64,000 nucleotides of DNA from Acinetobacter modestus (GTDB lineage Bacteria > Pseudomonadota > Gammaproteobacteria > Pseudomonadales > Moraxellaceae): positions 186,001-250,000 of the forward strand of contig NZ_BMDV01000004.1 of assembly GCF_014636095.1 (NCBI RefSeq). The letters run 5' to 3'. A program made the translations under genes and the position numbers. The notes beneath the pieces were generated by a model. The model did no database searches. It saw only the letters and a program-made list of their open reading frames with translations, and was not told where the DNA came from. Each line of letters begins with the position of its first letter. The stretch's first letter is position 1. Shown one piece after another: positions 37,265-45,609 of the stretch.

Positions 37265-39124
37265 ATGTCTACTATTTTTCAACCGACACGTTTAGTTGGT
37301 GCTATCGCTATTGCGATGGGGTTTTCTTCAACTACTTTTGCTCAAGATCAATCAAGCGATAAAACTGTGACGCTAGATACGATTGTTGTGACGGCATCTC
37401 GTACTGAAGAAAAATTAAAGAATGTTCCAGCACGTATCAATATTATTGAACCAAAAATTCTTGAGCAATCTCCAATTGCATCATTACCGCAATTGCTTCA
37501 AACAGATGCTTCGATCAATATGGTACAAAGCGGTGGCTATGGACAAGCTGCATCTATCTTCTTACGTGGCGGTAATTCAAACCAAACGCTTGTTTTAAGA
37601 GATGGCGTCCGTCTAAATTCAAATACTTCTGGTACAGCATCATTACCATTTATTGATACAACTGATATTAAGCAGATCGAAGTATTAAAAGGTCCTGCAT
37701 CAGTTTTATATGGTACTGATGCAATCTCAGGTGTAGTTCAATTGATTTCTAAAACACCAGAGAAAACCGCTGCTTTTGTAACAGGTGAAATTGGTGAAAA
37801 TAAAACTTATAAATCTGTAGTCGGTGCAGATCTGGCTGAAAATGGTTTCTATGCACAGATTCGCGGTCAACGCCTTGAAACTGATGGAACACCTGTCAAA
37901 GATATAAAAAATGCAGCCGATGCCTCATTTGATCAAAAAGGCTATAGTGCAAAAATTGGTATAGAAAAAGAACAGTACGCAGCTTCTGTTGATTATAGTG
38001 AGAACCAAGGTTATAGCGATTACGATAGCTCTGGCAAACTCGTTTCTCAAGATTTTAAAAATGAAATCATTAACATTAAAGGACGTTTAAATATTCTTGA
38101 GAATTTAGCTCTACATGCCCGTTTTTCTCAATTCAAAGATGAAATAGATCAAAATAATTCAACAGATTTTGTCCATAGTAAAACGCAAGAATCTGAAATC
38201 TATGGTCAATGGGGCTTTACACCAAATCAAAAGCTTCTAGTTGGTGCAACACATCGAAATATTGATGGTGATGTGATCTCCTATGGCACACCATATCAAG
38301 AAGATATTGATTCAACAGGTTATTATATCCAACACAAATATGATCAAGCAGGATTAAACACTCAGGTTGGTATCCGTGTAGAAGACAATGAAAAATTCGG
38401 TACACATACTGTTGCTCAAGGATCTGCTCGTTATCAAGTGCTACCTTTAACCAGTGTTTATGCAAATATCGGTTCAGCATTTAAAGCACCAACTTTAAAT
38501 GATATGTATGCTTTTGGTGGAAATCCTGACCTGAAACCAGAAGAAAGTATTTCTTATGAAGTAGGTCTGGATCAAAAACTTAACTATGGTTTATCTACAG
38601 GTTTATCTATATATCAAACCAAGGTTAAAAATCTGATTTCATCTGAATGTGTTGCCGTATGTGATGGTGACGGGGAAACAACATTCCCTGTCTACCAAAA
38701 CATCAATATTGCTAAAGCTAAAATCGAAGGTGCTGAAAGTTATATTAAATGGCAAGGTGATAATCTTTACCTAAATTTAGGTTATCAATATGTTCGTGCG
38801 AAAGACAAAAAAAATAACGAAGATTTAAGTCGTCGTCCTCGTCAATCCGCATCTCTCACGGCAGGATGGGCTGATGCAACTTATGGCATTTCAACCACAG
38901 TGATTGCAAAAAGTGATAGTGACAATAGTGGATATGATACCGTACAAATTCCAGGTTTTACACGTATCGACTTTAATGCATATTACAATGTAAACCCGAA
39001 CATTAAACTCTTTACCAATATTCAAAATGTAGGCGATAAACAATATCGTACCGCTTTTGGTAGTGGTAGTTACTACATCAACGGTGGTCGCCAAGCTTCT
39101 GTGGGTGTCACTCTTCGTTATTAA
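37265..39124 (+). CDS. btuB: TonB-dependent vitamin B12 receptor BtuB
   Basis: A 619-residue outer-membrane receptor. It has a signal peptide ending near FSSTTFAQ, a TonB box-like LDTIVVTAS, a plug domain (SIFLRGGNSNQTLVLRDGVR, EVLKGPASVLYGTDAISG) and a 22-strand-type barrel ending in an aromatic residue-rich strand (SVGVTLRY). Start at the ATG at 37265, with GGAG at 37254-37257; a GTG at 37244 is in frame but lacks a site. The cobalamin riboswitch immediately upstream and the adenosyltransferase downstream make B12 the ligand. Confidence 0.93.
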   Translation: MSTIFQPTRLVGAIAIAMGFSSTTFAQDQSSDKTVTLDTIVVTASRTEEKLKNVPARINIIEPKILEQSPIASLPQLLQTDASINMVQSGGYGQAASIFLRGGNSNQTLVLRDGVRLNSNTSGTASLPFIDTTDIKQIEVLKGPASVLYGTDAISGVVQLISKTPEKTAAFVTGEIGENKTYKSVVGADLAENGFYAQIRGQRLETDGTPVKDIKNAADASFDQKGYSAKIGIEKEQYAASVDYSENQGYSDYDSSGKLVSQDFKNEIINIKGRLNILENLALHARFSQFKDEIDQNNSTDFVHSKTQESEIYGQWGFTPNQKLLVGATHRNIDGDVISYGTPYQEDIDSTGYYIQHKYDQAGLNTQVGIRVEDNEKFGTHTVAQGSARYQVLPLTSVYANIGSAFKAPTLNDMYAFGGNPDLKPEESISYEVGLDQKLNYGLSTGLSIYQTKVKNLISSECVAVCDGDGETTFPVYQNINIAKAKIEGAESYIKWQGDNLYLNLGYQYVRAKDKKNNEDLSRRPRQSASLTAGWADATYGISTTVIAKSDSDNSGYDTVQIPGFTRIDFNAYYNVNPNIKLFTNIQNVGDKQYRTAFGSGSYYINGGRQASVGVTLRY

Positions 39125-39167
39125 TCGTGCAATCTAGACAATAAAATATTTTCTTAACTCCAATTTC

Positions 39168-39200
39168 GGGGTAATGTTCTGACCGACATTATCCCCTTTT
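39168..39200 (+). terminator. hairpin with T run between btuB and the adenosyltransferase gene
   Basis: GGGGTAATGT and ACATTATCCCC pair with one bulged base around an 8-base loop, followed by five Ts. It ends ~18 bp before the next start codon, so it may be a partial terminator that lowers downstream expression. Confidence 0.7.
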
Positions 39201-39218
39201 TATTTGTAGGACAGCTTC

Positions 39219-39806
39219 ATGGGACATCGTTTAAGTAAAATTTATACACGTACAGGTGACTCAGGTACAACAGGGCTTGGGGATGGTTCACGTGTCGCTA
39301 AAGATGACTTACGAATTAATGCGCTAGGTGATGTAGATGAACTCAATGCCACGATTGGCGTATTAAGAGCACAAATCAGCGCATCTCAAATTGAAAATAA
39401 AGCTGATTGGGATAAAAGTTTAAGCTTGATTCAACATTGGTTATTTGATTTAGGCGGTGAGGTTTGTATTCCGAACTATCATTTACTCCAACCGATTTGT
39501 ATCGAATTTCTCGAAAAAGAAATCGATCACATGAATAAATCTCTGCCAATGCTCAAAGAGTTTATCTTACCTTCGGGTAGCCTAGCATGTAGTTATGCAC
39601 ATCAAGCTCGTGCTGTATGTCGCCGTGCAGAACGTGCGTTATTGTCAGTTCACAATCGTGATCAAAATATTCAAGCTACTGCTTTACAGCTTTTGAATCG
39701 TTTATCCGACTGGTTATTTGTTGCCTCACGTGCTTTGCAACGTGCAGAAGGCGGTAGTGAAGTGCTTTGGCAAAAAAACATTAATGATAGTATTGATCAA
39801 GCATAA
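39219..39806 (+). CDS. PduO-type ATP:cob(I)alamin adenosyltransferase
   Basis: A 195-residue enzyme that attaches the adenosyl group of ATP to cob(I)alamin to make coenzyme B12. The family's ATP-binding opening YTRTGDSGTTGLGDGSRV is at the N-terminus, with LGDVDELNATIG and the ARAVCRRAERALLSV helix that contacts ATP and cobalamin. Its place directly after btuB ties uptake to activation of the vitamin. AGGA seven bases upstream supports the start; a partial-terminator-like hairpin separates it from btuB. It might also be read through from the riboswitch. Confidence 0.93.
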   Translation: MGHRLSKIYTRTGDSGTTGLGDGSRVAKDDLRINALGDVDELNATIGVLRAQISASQIENKADWDKSLSLIQHWLFDLGGEVCIPNYHLLQPICIEFLEKEIDHMNKSLPMLKEFILPSGSLACSYAHQARAVCRRAERALLSVHNRDQNIQATALQLLNRLSDWLFVASRALQRAEGGSEVLWQKNINDSIDQA

Positions 39807-39827
39807 TTATTTTTAAGGTAAATCAAA

Positions 39828-40547
39828 ATGCGAATCATTGGTCATCGTGGTGCACGTGGTGAAGCTCCTGAAAATACTTTAGGAGGCTTCCGTTATCTAC
39901 ATAATTTAGGTGTACGTGCAGTTGAGTTTGATGTGCGTCAACTCAAAGATGACCAATTGGTTGTGATTCATGATGATGATTTTGTTCGTACTACGGGTAA
40001 ATCACATCATGTTGAAAGCTGTAATTTATCTGAAGCTCAGCAATTTGATCATCGCCATCAATGGCAGGCGTGGAGATTTGAAGAATACACACCTAGCCTG
40101 CCCCATGTAATGGGTTGTTTAACTGCTTTTGAACATATTGAAGTTGAAATTAAAGCAGTTACAGATGAAGCAGCGGCTGAGCGTTTAATTCTACAATTAC
40201 ACCAAGATTTAGTCCGCTTTGAACAAACTGCCACCATTACGAGTTTTGATGTAAAAATTTTAGCGGCATTACAACAACACCAAAGTCATTTTAAACGTGG
40301 TCTGTTGGTTGAAATTCCAATTGGGGAATACGCAATTGAGCTTGCTCAACAGTATGAGTGCCACCAAATTGGTTGGAAAGATCAACTGGCAACCGATCAA
40401 ATCATTCAGTTTACACAGCAAGCTGAACTTGCTGTGAGTGTTTGGACAGTTAATGACGTTGAACGTGCCAAACATCTACAACAATTGGGCATTCAAGGGT
40501 TAATCACTGATTTCCCGAGCACCATGTTGCAACATCTAACTTTATAA
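39828..40547 (+). CDS. glycerophosphodiester phosphodiesterase
   Basis: A 239-residue cytoplasmic GDPD (UgpQ-like) hydrolysing glycerophosphodiesters to glycerol-3-phosphate and an alcohol. Catalytic and metal residues are visible in IIGHRGARGEAPENTLGGF, AVEFDVRQLKDDQLVVIHDD and HIEVEIKAVT; VSVWTVNDVERAKHL and LITDFPS close the barrel. No signal peptide. It follows the adenosyltransferase gene by 21 bp and may be in the same transcript, though the functions are unrelated. Confidence 0.92.
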   Translation: MRIIGHRGARGEAPENTLGGFRYLHNLGVRAVEFDVRQLKDDQLVVIHDDDFVRTTGKSHHVESCNLSEAQQFDHRHQWQAWRFEEYTPSLPHVMGCLTAFEHIEVEIKAVTDEAAAERLILQLHQDLVRFEQTATITSFDVKILAALQQHQSHFKRGLLVEIPIGEYAIELAQQYECHQIGWKDQLATDQIIQFTQQAELAVSVWTVNDVERAKHLQQLGIQGLITDFPSTMLQHLTL

Positions 40548-40576
40548 AAGTATGGAATTTATTCCGACAACTAATT

Positions 40577-41104
40577 TTATTTTTTAGATTGCGCCTGAAT
40601 TAAACGCTGCCCTTTTGCATCTAATAAATACAAATTCGTCCCTTCAATTTGAAAACGTTCAATCCGCTGCATCGCATCCATCAGATCTGCTTCTTGTGCT
40701 AATGCTTTATCACAACTAAAGTGCTGCGCTCTCACATCAAAACTCATTTTCCTTTGGCTAAGATCATATTGATAACTTCCATAAATATTATTGCAGCCCG
40801 TATGACCTGAAATGGTTTTAGTCACTGAATTCAGTATAAAACTTGGGTATTGATTGAAGAATAAAGCACGTTTATTTTGAATCATGATAATTTGCCAATT
40901 CACATCTTGAATGCCATCGTTGCTTTTACGAACTTGCATAGGAGGCAATTCACTTACACGTTTGGGATGTAAGCTATTTTTAGTGATCTGTGTCGGCTGA
41001 CTTTGGCATGCAGTAAGTAGCAAAGCACAAGATAATATTAAAGTTTTGTGAAAAAACTTATTCAAAGAATAAATTTTATTTTTCACGTTTATTTGTTCTG
41101 ACAT
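40577..41104 (-). CDS. META-domain lipoprotein (HslJ-like)
   Basis: A 175-residue lipoprotein: signal segment ILSCALLLTAC with lipobox LTAC at about residues 30-33, a linker, and a META domain with the family marks NWQIIMIQNKRALF, SGHTGCNNIYGSY and FSCDKALAQEADLMDAM. HslJ-type proteins are linked to heat or novobiocin tolerance in E. coli. The ~20 residues before the signal are unusually long; an ATG nearer the signal is not seen, so the start is a little uncertain. Monocistronic, convergent with GDPD. Confidence 0.8.
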   Translation of the reverse strand: MSEQINVKNKIYSLNKFFHKTLILSCALLLTACQSQPTQITKNSLHPKRVSELPPMQVRKSNDGIQDVNWQIIMIQNKRALFFNQYPSFILNSVTKTISGHTGCNNIYGSYQYDLSQRKMSFDVRAQHFSCDKALAQEADLMDAMQRIERFQIEGTNLYLLDAKGQRLIQAQSKK

Positions 41105-41279
41105 TGATTTATTTCGCCTTTTAATTTATTGATTAATTCAACAAACGAATTCTGTTACTGTTCTTTCAGTACAACTGTAGAATAATACTAGTGTTATCTA
41201 ATCTGAGCATGCTAATATCGAGCATAAAATAGCAATATATCGTCATGATTGGTTTTGCTATCTCGTTTGGTTTTTATAT

Positions 41280-41293
41280 CTTGTGTAAACAAG
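41280..41293 (+). promoter_or_regulatory. possible operator upstream of the desaturase gene
   Basis: CTTGT-GTAA-ACAAG is a perfect 5-4-5 inverted repeat lying ~23 bp before the desaturase start. Fatty-acid regulators of the TetR type bind such palindromes, but no specific match can be claimed. Confidence 0.3.
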
Positions 41294-41315
41294 GTTTTTA
41301 GGAGCGCTGACGGAT

Positions 41316-42485
41316 ATGACTTCCGCCCCACTCAAGAAAGCACCCATTAATTGGATTGCAATTTTCGCATTGGTATTTTTACCAGTTGTTGCACTCATTT
41401 CGATTCCAATTTATACCTATTATCATGACTTTAGTATGTGCGCATGGATTAGCATGTTTGTCTTACTAGGTGTAAGCAGTTTAGGTATCACTGCTGGCTA
41501 TCATCGCTTATGGGCACACCGTGCTTATGAAGCAACCCTACCTTTAAAAATCATTCTTATGATTATGGGTACCTTTGCGGTTCAAAATAGTATCTTATTT
41601 TGGGCTTCAGGTCACCGTACACATCACCGTCATGTTGATGATATCGATCAAGATCCTTATTCGATTAATAATGGATTCTGGTATGCACATATGGGTTGGA
41701 TGTTACGTAACTACCCTGCTGCTGAACCGAATTATAAAAACGCACCTGATTTGTTAAATGACAAATTAGTCATGTTCCAAGATAAATATTATGTTCCTTT
41801 AGTCATTGCTGTCCATGCAGGTATTTTGTTGCCTGTTGGTTGGTTGGTTGGTGATATCTGGGGTGTATTACTTTTAGGTGGTTTAGTTCGTTTGTTCCTT
41901 AGCCATCATGTCACCTTCTTCATTAACTCTTTATGTCATATGTGGGGTAAACGCCCTTATACTGACGAAAATACCGCACGTGATAATTTTATCTTAGCGA
42001 TTCTCACTTGGGGTGAGGGCTATCATAACTATCACCATATTTTCCAATACGATTACCGTAATGGCGTTAAATGGTGGCAATATGACCCTACAAAATGGTT
42101 AATTTGGACGAGTGCAAAGTTAGGCTTAGCAAAAAATTTACGTCGTATCCCAAGCTTTAATATCCAAAAAGCAGAACTTGCGATGAAGTTTAAATATGCT
42201 GAACAAGATCTCGCGATTTATGGTCACGATGTGAACACTGATATTGCTCAGATGAAACAACGTATTGCTCAAGAATATGAAGCTTTTACATTAACTCTAA
42301 ACGATTGGGCGAAGTTAAAAGAGCAAGAGCTACAAGCAAAAAAAGCAGCAATGGCTGAAAAAATCCATCAAATGGATCATAAGCTTAAAGTCGATTTTCA
42401 ACTGCTTGAACATCGACTTGCACATCATCGTGAATGTTTAGAAACATTAGTGCGTAATATCAAAAAGGCACCAGTTTCAGAATAA
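41316..42485 (+). CDS. acyl-CoA delta-9 fatty acid desaturase
   Basis: A 389-residue membrane diiron desaturase. The three His boxes are HRLWAH (~residue 63), HRTHHRH and HNYHHIF, the eight-His set of acyl-CoA/stearoyl desaturases, with four hydrophobic helices around them. Residues ~290-389 form a charged, probably helical extension (EQELQAKKAAMAEKIHQMDH) beyond the usual catalytic core; its role is unknown. It introduces double bonds into saturated acyl chains for membrane fluidity. AGGAG lies about 11 bases before the ATG. A terminator follows. Confidence 0.92.
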   Translation: MTSAPLKKAPINWIAIFALVFLPVVALISIPIYTYYHDFSMCAWISMFVLLGVSSLGITAGYHRLWAHRAYEATLPLKIILMIMGTFAVQNSILFWASGHRTHHRHVDDIDQDPYSINNGFWYAHMGWMLRNYPAAEPNYKNAPDLLNDKLVMFQDKYYVPLVIAVHAGILLPVGWLVGDIWGVLLLGGLVRLFLSHHVTFFINSLCHMWGKRPYTDENTARDNFILAILTWGEGYHNYHHIFQYDYRNGVKWWQYDPTKWLIWTSAKLGLAKNLRRIPSFNIQKAELAMKFKYAEQDLAIYGHDVNTDIAQMKQRIAQEYEAFTLTLNDWAKLKEQELQAKKAAMAEKIHQMDHKLKVDFQLLEHRLAHHRECLETLVRNIKKAPVSE

Positions 42486-42497
42486 AAAACACTCAAT

Positions 42498-42525
42498 AAA
42501 ATGGTCTCTTTAGAGGCCATTTTTT
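42498..42525 (+). terminator. intrinsic terminator after the desaturase gene
   Basis: AAATGGTCTC pairs with GAGGCCATTT (one G-T wobble) around TTTA, followed by a T run. Confidence 0.85.
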
Positions 42526-42621
42526 ATGCCTATTTAAATATTCAGTTCATGACCACAATTCACTATTTTAGACCTATCTTTGTTATAGTCATCATTCAGC
42601 TTCTTGCCATGATATTGACCT

Positions 42622-44064
42622 ATGCATTTCAATCCTCGCTATTCATCTCTCAATTCAAAGCTCTATCATCAGCAACAACCAAGTCCTTTACGTGGTGCAA
42701 AAGCAGGTCATTTCAATGAGGCTTTGGCAAATGAGTTGCAATGGAGTGATGAAGACAAAGCCAATTGGGTCGAGATTTGTAGTGGGCAAAAAACTTTTGC
42801 TGAATTCACTCCATTGGCGATGGTGTATGCAGGTCATCAATTTGGTCAATGGGCAGGTCAATTAGGTGATGGGCGTGGTTTATTGATTGGACAAATTCTA
42901 AATCAACATGGACAAACCATTGATCTACACCTCAAGGGTGCTGGTTCAACCCCCTACTCTCGTATGGGGGACGGTCGTGCCGTGCTTCGTTCAGTTATTC
43001 GAGAATACTTAGCTGGACATGCACTCAATGCTCTTGGCGTAGCATCTAGCCATGCCGTTGGTTTCACCACATCTACACAAGGTGTACAACGTGAAACTCT
43101 TGAACTTGGTGCAATGTTATTACGCACATCTGAATGTCATATTCGCCTAGGGCATTTTGAGTGGATCAACCAATATGCACCTGAACTTTTAACTGAATTT
43201 ACGCAAAAGTGTATCGAATGGCATTATCCGGAATGCCTAGAAGCTGAGAACCCTGTTCTGGCTTTCGCTAAAGCTGTCATTGAACGTACAGCAATCATGA
43301 TCGCCAAATGGCAATTGGTCGGTTTTGCACATGGTGTAATGAATACCGATAATTTAAATATTACAGGCTCAACCTTAGATTTTGGTCCTTATGGATTTAT
43401 GGAACGCTTTCGACCAAACTGGATTAATAACCACTCCGATTACCAAGGTCGTTATACCTATCAAAACCAACCGAGTATTGGACATTGGAATTTGTGGACA
43501 TGGTTGAACAATCTTATTCCTTTAGCTAAGCCTGAGCATAAAGAACAATTCAAACAAGATTTAGCGACTTGCTTAGAACAATTTGAACCAATCTTTTTAC
43601 ATCATTATGGTCAAGGACTCTGCGAGAAGATGGGACTCCCCCATTTCCATAAAGACAGTTTAGATTGTAGTTTTGCATTCTTGCGGATTTTGCAAACGGA
43701 ACAACTCGACTATACGCAAAGTTTTATTCGCCTACAGAACAAGGAATATAAAACACTCCGTGATGATTGCTTAGATCTACGTCAGTTTGATGCTTTTCTA
43801 CATCAATATCAGGAGATTCGCAAAACTCAAGATACAAACGAGTTAGATCGAGTTATGCAAGGCGCTAATCCTCATTATATTTTACGCAACCATATGGCAC
43901 AAAAAGCGATTGAACAAGCTGAACGTGGTGATTTTAGTGAAGTTGATCGTTTATTTAAGCTCCTCAATCAGCCTTATCAAAAACAGCCTGATTTGGAATC
44001 TGAACAAGATACTGCACCTTTACCAAGTGATATGCCTGAAATTTCAGTAAGTTGTTCATCGTAG
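42622..44064 (+). CDS. selO: protein adenylyltransferase SelO (YdiU family)
   Basis: A 480-residue pseudokinase-fold enzyme that transfers AMP from ATP to Ser/Thr/Tyr hydroxyls. Characteristic blocks are AGHQFGQWAGQLGDGRG, LHLKGAGSTPYSRMGDGRA, FAHGVMNTDNLNITG and LDFGPYGFME (metal/ATP site). Length matches E. coli YdiU (478 aa). The C-terminus ends in SCSS: the Cys occupies the position of selenocysteine in eukaryotic selenoprotein O. Family members respond to oxidative stress. The L,D-transpeptidase gene begins seven bases after its stop. Confidence 0.93.
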   Translation: MHFNPRYSSLNSKLYHQQQPSPLRGAKAGHFNEALANELQWSDEDKANWVEICSGQKTFAEFTPLAMVYAGHQFGQWAGQLGDGRGLLIGQILNQHGQTIDLHLKGAGSTPYSRMGDGRAVLRSVIREYLAGHALNALGVASSHAVGFTTSTQGVQRETLELGAMLLRTSECHIRLGHFEWINQYAPELLTEFTQKCIEWHYPECLEAENPVLAFAKAVIERTAIMIAKWQLVGFAHGVMNTDNLNITGSTLDFGPYGFMERFRPNWINNHSDYQGRYTYQNQPSIGHWNLWTWLNNLIPLAKPEHKEQFKQDLATCLEQFEPIFLHHYGQGLCEKMGLPHFHKDSLDCSFAFLRILQTEQLDYTQSFIRLQNKEYKTLRDDCLDLRQFDAFLHQYQEIRKTQDTNELDRVMQGANPHYILRNHMAQKAIEQAERGDFSEVDRLFKLLNQPYQKQPDLESEQDTAPLPSDMPEISVSCSS

Positions 44065-44071
44065 AAAATCA

Positions 44072-44656
44072 ATGATGAAACTCAGGTTTGTAGTTGGATT
44101 TATAATACTGATTCTTTTCAGTGGGCTGGCTTTTTATCAGTATGGAAAGTTTCTGCCTACATTCACACCAACACATGAACCTCTTTCAGCACAAGTGATA
44201 CAACAGCTCAATGAAACTAAACCCGTGACTTCAATTGAAGTATTTAAAAGCCAACGACTTCTACAATTGAAACATCAAGATGAAGTGATTCGAAGTTATC
44301 CGATTCGTTTAGGCTTTAACCCAATCGGGCATAAACAATTTGAAGGTGATGGCAAAACACCTGAAGGGACTTATTCAATCGACTGGCGTAATTCCCAAAG
44401 TGCTTACTATAAATCCTTGCATATTTCCTATCCAAATCAAAATGATCTTGCTTTCGCCAAACAGCAGCATCAATCTACAGGTGGAGACGTTATGATTCAT
44501 GGAACAGTGCCTACATGGGCAGCTTCATTGCCTTCAAGTGCGACATATATGCCTCGTAAAGATTGGACTTTGGGCTGTATTGCTGTCACTAATTCAGATA
44601 TGGATGAAATATGGGCACTCGTCTCCAATTATATAAAGATCAATATTCATCCATAA
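44072..44656 (+). CDS. L,D-transpeptidase family protein (YkuD domain)
   Basis: A 194-residue protein with an N-terminal membrane anchor/signal (RFVVGFIILILFSGLAFY) and a YkuD catalytic domain. The conserved His is in VMIHGTVPTWA and the catalytic Cys in KDWTLGCIAVTNSDMDEIW. Such enzymes make 3-3 crosslinks or attach proteins to peptidoglycan, or cleave such links. It is short for the family and has no LysM domain. It is next to selO with a 7-bp gap, so the two are probably co-transcribed. ATG at 44075 is an alternative. Confidence 0.85.
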   Translation: MMKLRFVVGFIILILFSGLAFYQYGKFLPTFTPTHEPLSAQVIQQLNETKPVTSIEVFKSQRLLQLKHQDEVIRSYPIRLGFNPIGHKQFEGDGKTPEGTYSIDWRNSQSAYYKSLHISYPNQNDLAFAKQQHQSTGGDVMIHGTVPTWAASLPSSATYMPRKDWTLGCIAVTNSDMDEIWALVSNYIKINIHP

Positions 44657-44666
44657 TTTTTTAAAA

Positions 44667-44706
44667 CTATCCACATTTTCTGTGGATAATGTTGTGGTTA
44701 TCCACA
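44667..44706. promoter_or_regulatory. cluster of three DnaA-box-like sites in alternating orientation
   Basis: TTATCCACA occurs on the plus strand at 44698-44706 and as its complement TGTGGATAA at 44681-44689; CTATCCACA at 44667-44675 matches at 8 of 9 positions. All lie in the 74-bp gap between the L,D-transpeptidase gene and the next ORF. The sites also pair with each other as two mutually exclusive hairpins, so an RNA-level role is an alternative. Confidence 0.55.
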
Positions 44707-44730
44707 GGATAAAATGAGATTGATAAAAAG

Positions 44731-45606
44731 ATGTCCCAACAACAAAGTTATAGTGAATACTTTTACTTCACCATTACCCAAGACAGCGAACAAAATGTGC
44801 AACAGATTGTAGAGCAATATCATCTTGATCGAATGTGTCGCTATGAAGCTTGGAATAAAGGTCAAATCAGTGATGATGGTACACATCAATTTCAACAGAT
44901 GTGTATCCGTTTCGATATCGATCAAAATTTAAATAATGTAGAGCAAATACAACATTGGTTTACGTATCTTGAAACCAACACCAATATATTACAGCTTCCC
45001 ACATCATTTCGTCTGACTTTGCATTTAGTTACGCATGATGCAAATACGCAAGGTGCAGGATTTCATCTTAATATTGATCTATTACGGGAATTGAGCGAAT
45101 TAAATGCGGGGTTTCATTTACATGGTTATTTAGATCAAGATGATGGACACGATTATCCATATGCCAAACCAATCGCAACAACAGAAGAATCAAGACCATG
45201 TAATGAATATGCTTATTTCTGTATTTGGTCTAAATTACCAGCAAATGAGTTACAACAATTATTTCCTGAATTAAATTTTGAAGTGTATTTTGATCTGGGT
45301 CGTAATATCACTCGAACAAATGCCGTAATTAGATCAAAAGTCAATCATCGTAATTCATCAATAAATCTTTCTTCACGTTTAAATCGAGAAACAGCAAAAC
45401 TGAATCAGCATATCAGTGATGTACTCGAACAATTACAACCTTATCAAAGTACCTTACGGCAGCTATTTTTTAATCCCCAATATTCTCTCGGTATCAACGC
45501 AACTGGGTATGTTGAAAATCCACATCATCGACTGATAAGTGCATCCAATATTCAACAGTTGTTTGCAATAGGTTTGAGTTTAGATGTGGATTACTATTTT
45601 GCTTAA
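44731..45606 (+). CDS. hypothetical protein
   Basis: A 291-residue soluble protein that I do not recognise. It has no signal peptide or membrane helix. It contains repeated aromatic/acidic segments (SEYFYFTITQDSE, GFHLHGYLDQDDGHDYPYAK), a likely beta-rich N-terminal half and a helical ...SSRLNRETAKLNQHISDVLEQL region, and ends GLSLDVDYYFA. The start at 44731 follows the DnaA-box-like cluster by 24 bp; no strong ribosome site is visible. It is convergent, with a 3-bp gap, with the outer-membrane protein gene. Gene status is supported by length and clean codon usage. Confidence 0.65.
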   Translation: MSQQQSYSEYFYFTITQDSEQNVQQIVEQYHLDRMCRYEAWNKGQISDDGTHQFQQMCIRFDIDQNLNNVEQIQHWFTYLETNTNILQLPTSFRLTLHLVTHDANTQGAGFHLNIDLLRELSELNAGFHLHGYLDQDDGHDYPYAKPIATTEESRPCNEYAYFCIWSKLPANELQQLFPELNFEVYFDLGRNITRTNAVIRSKVNHRNSSINLSSRLNRETAKLNQHISDVLEQLQPYQSTLRQLFFNPQYSLGINATGYVENPHHRLISASNIQQLFAIGLSLDVDYYFA

Positions 45607-45609
45607 TCT

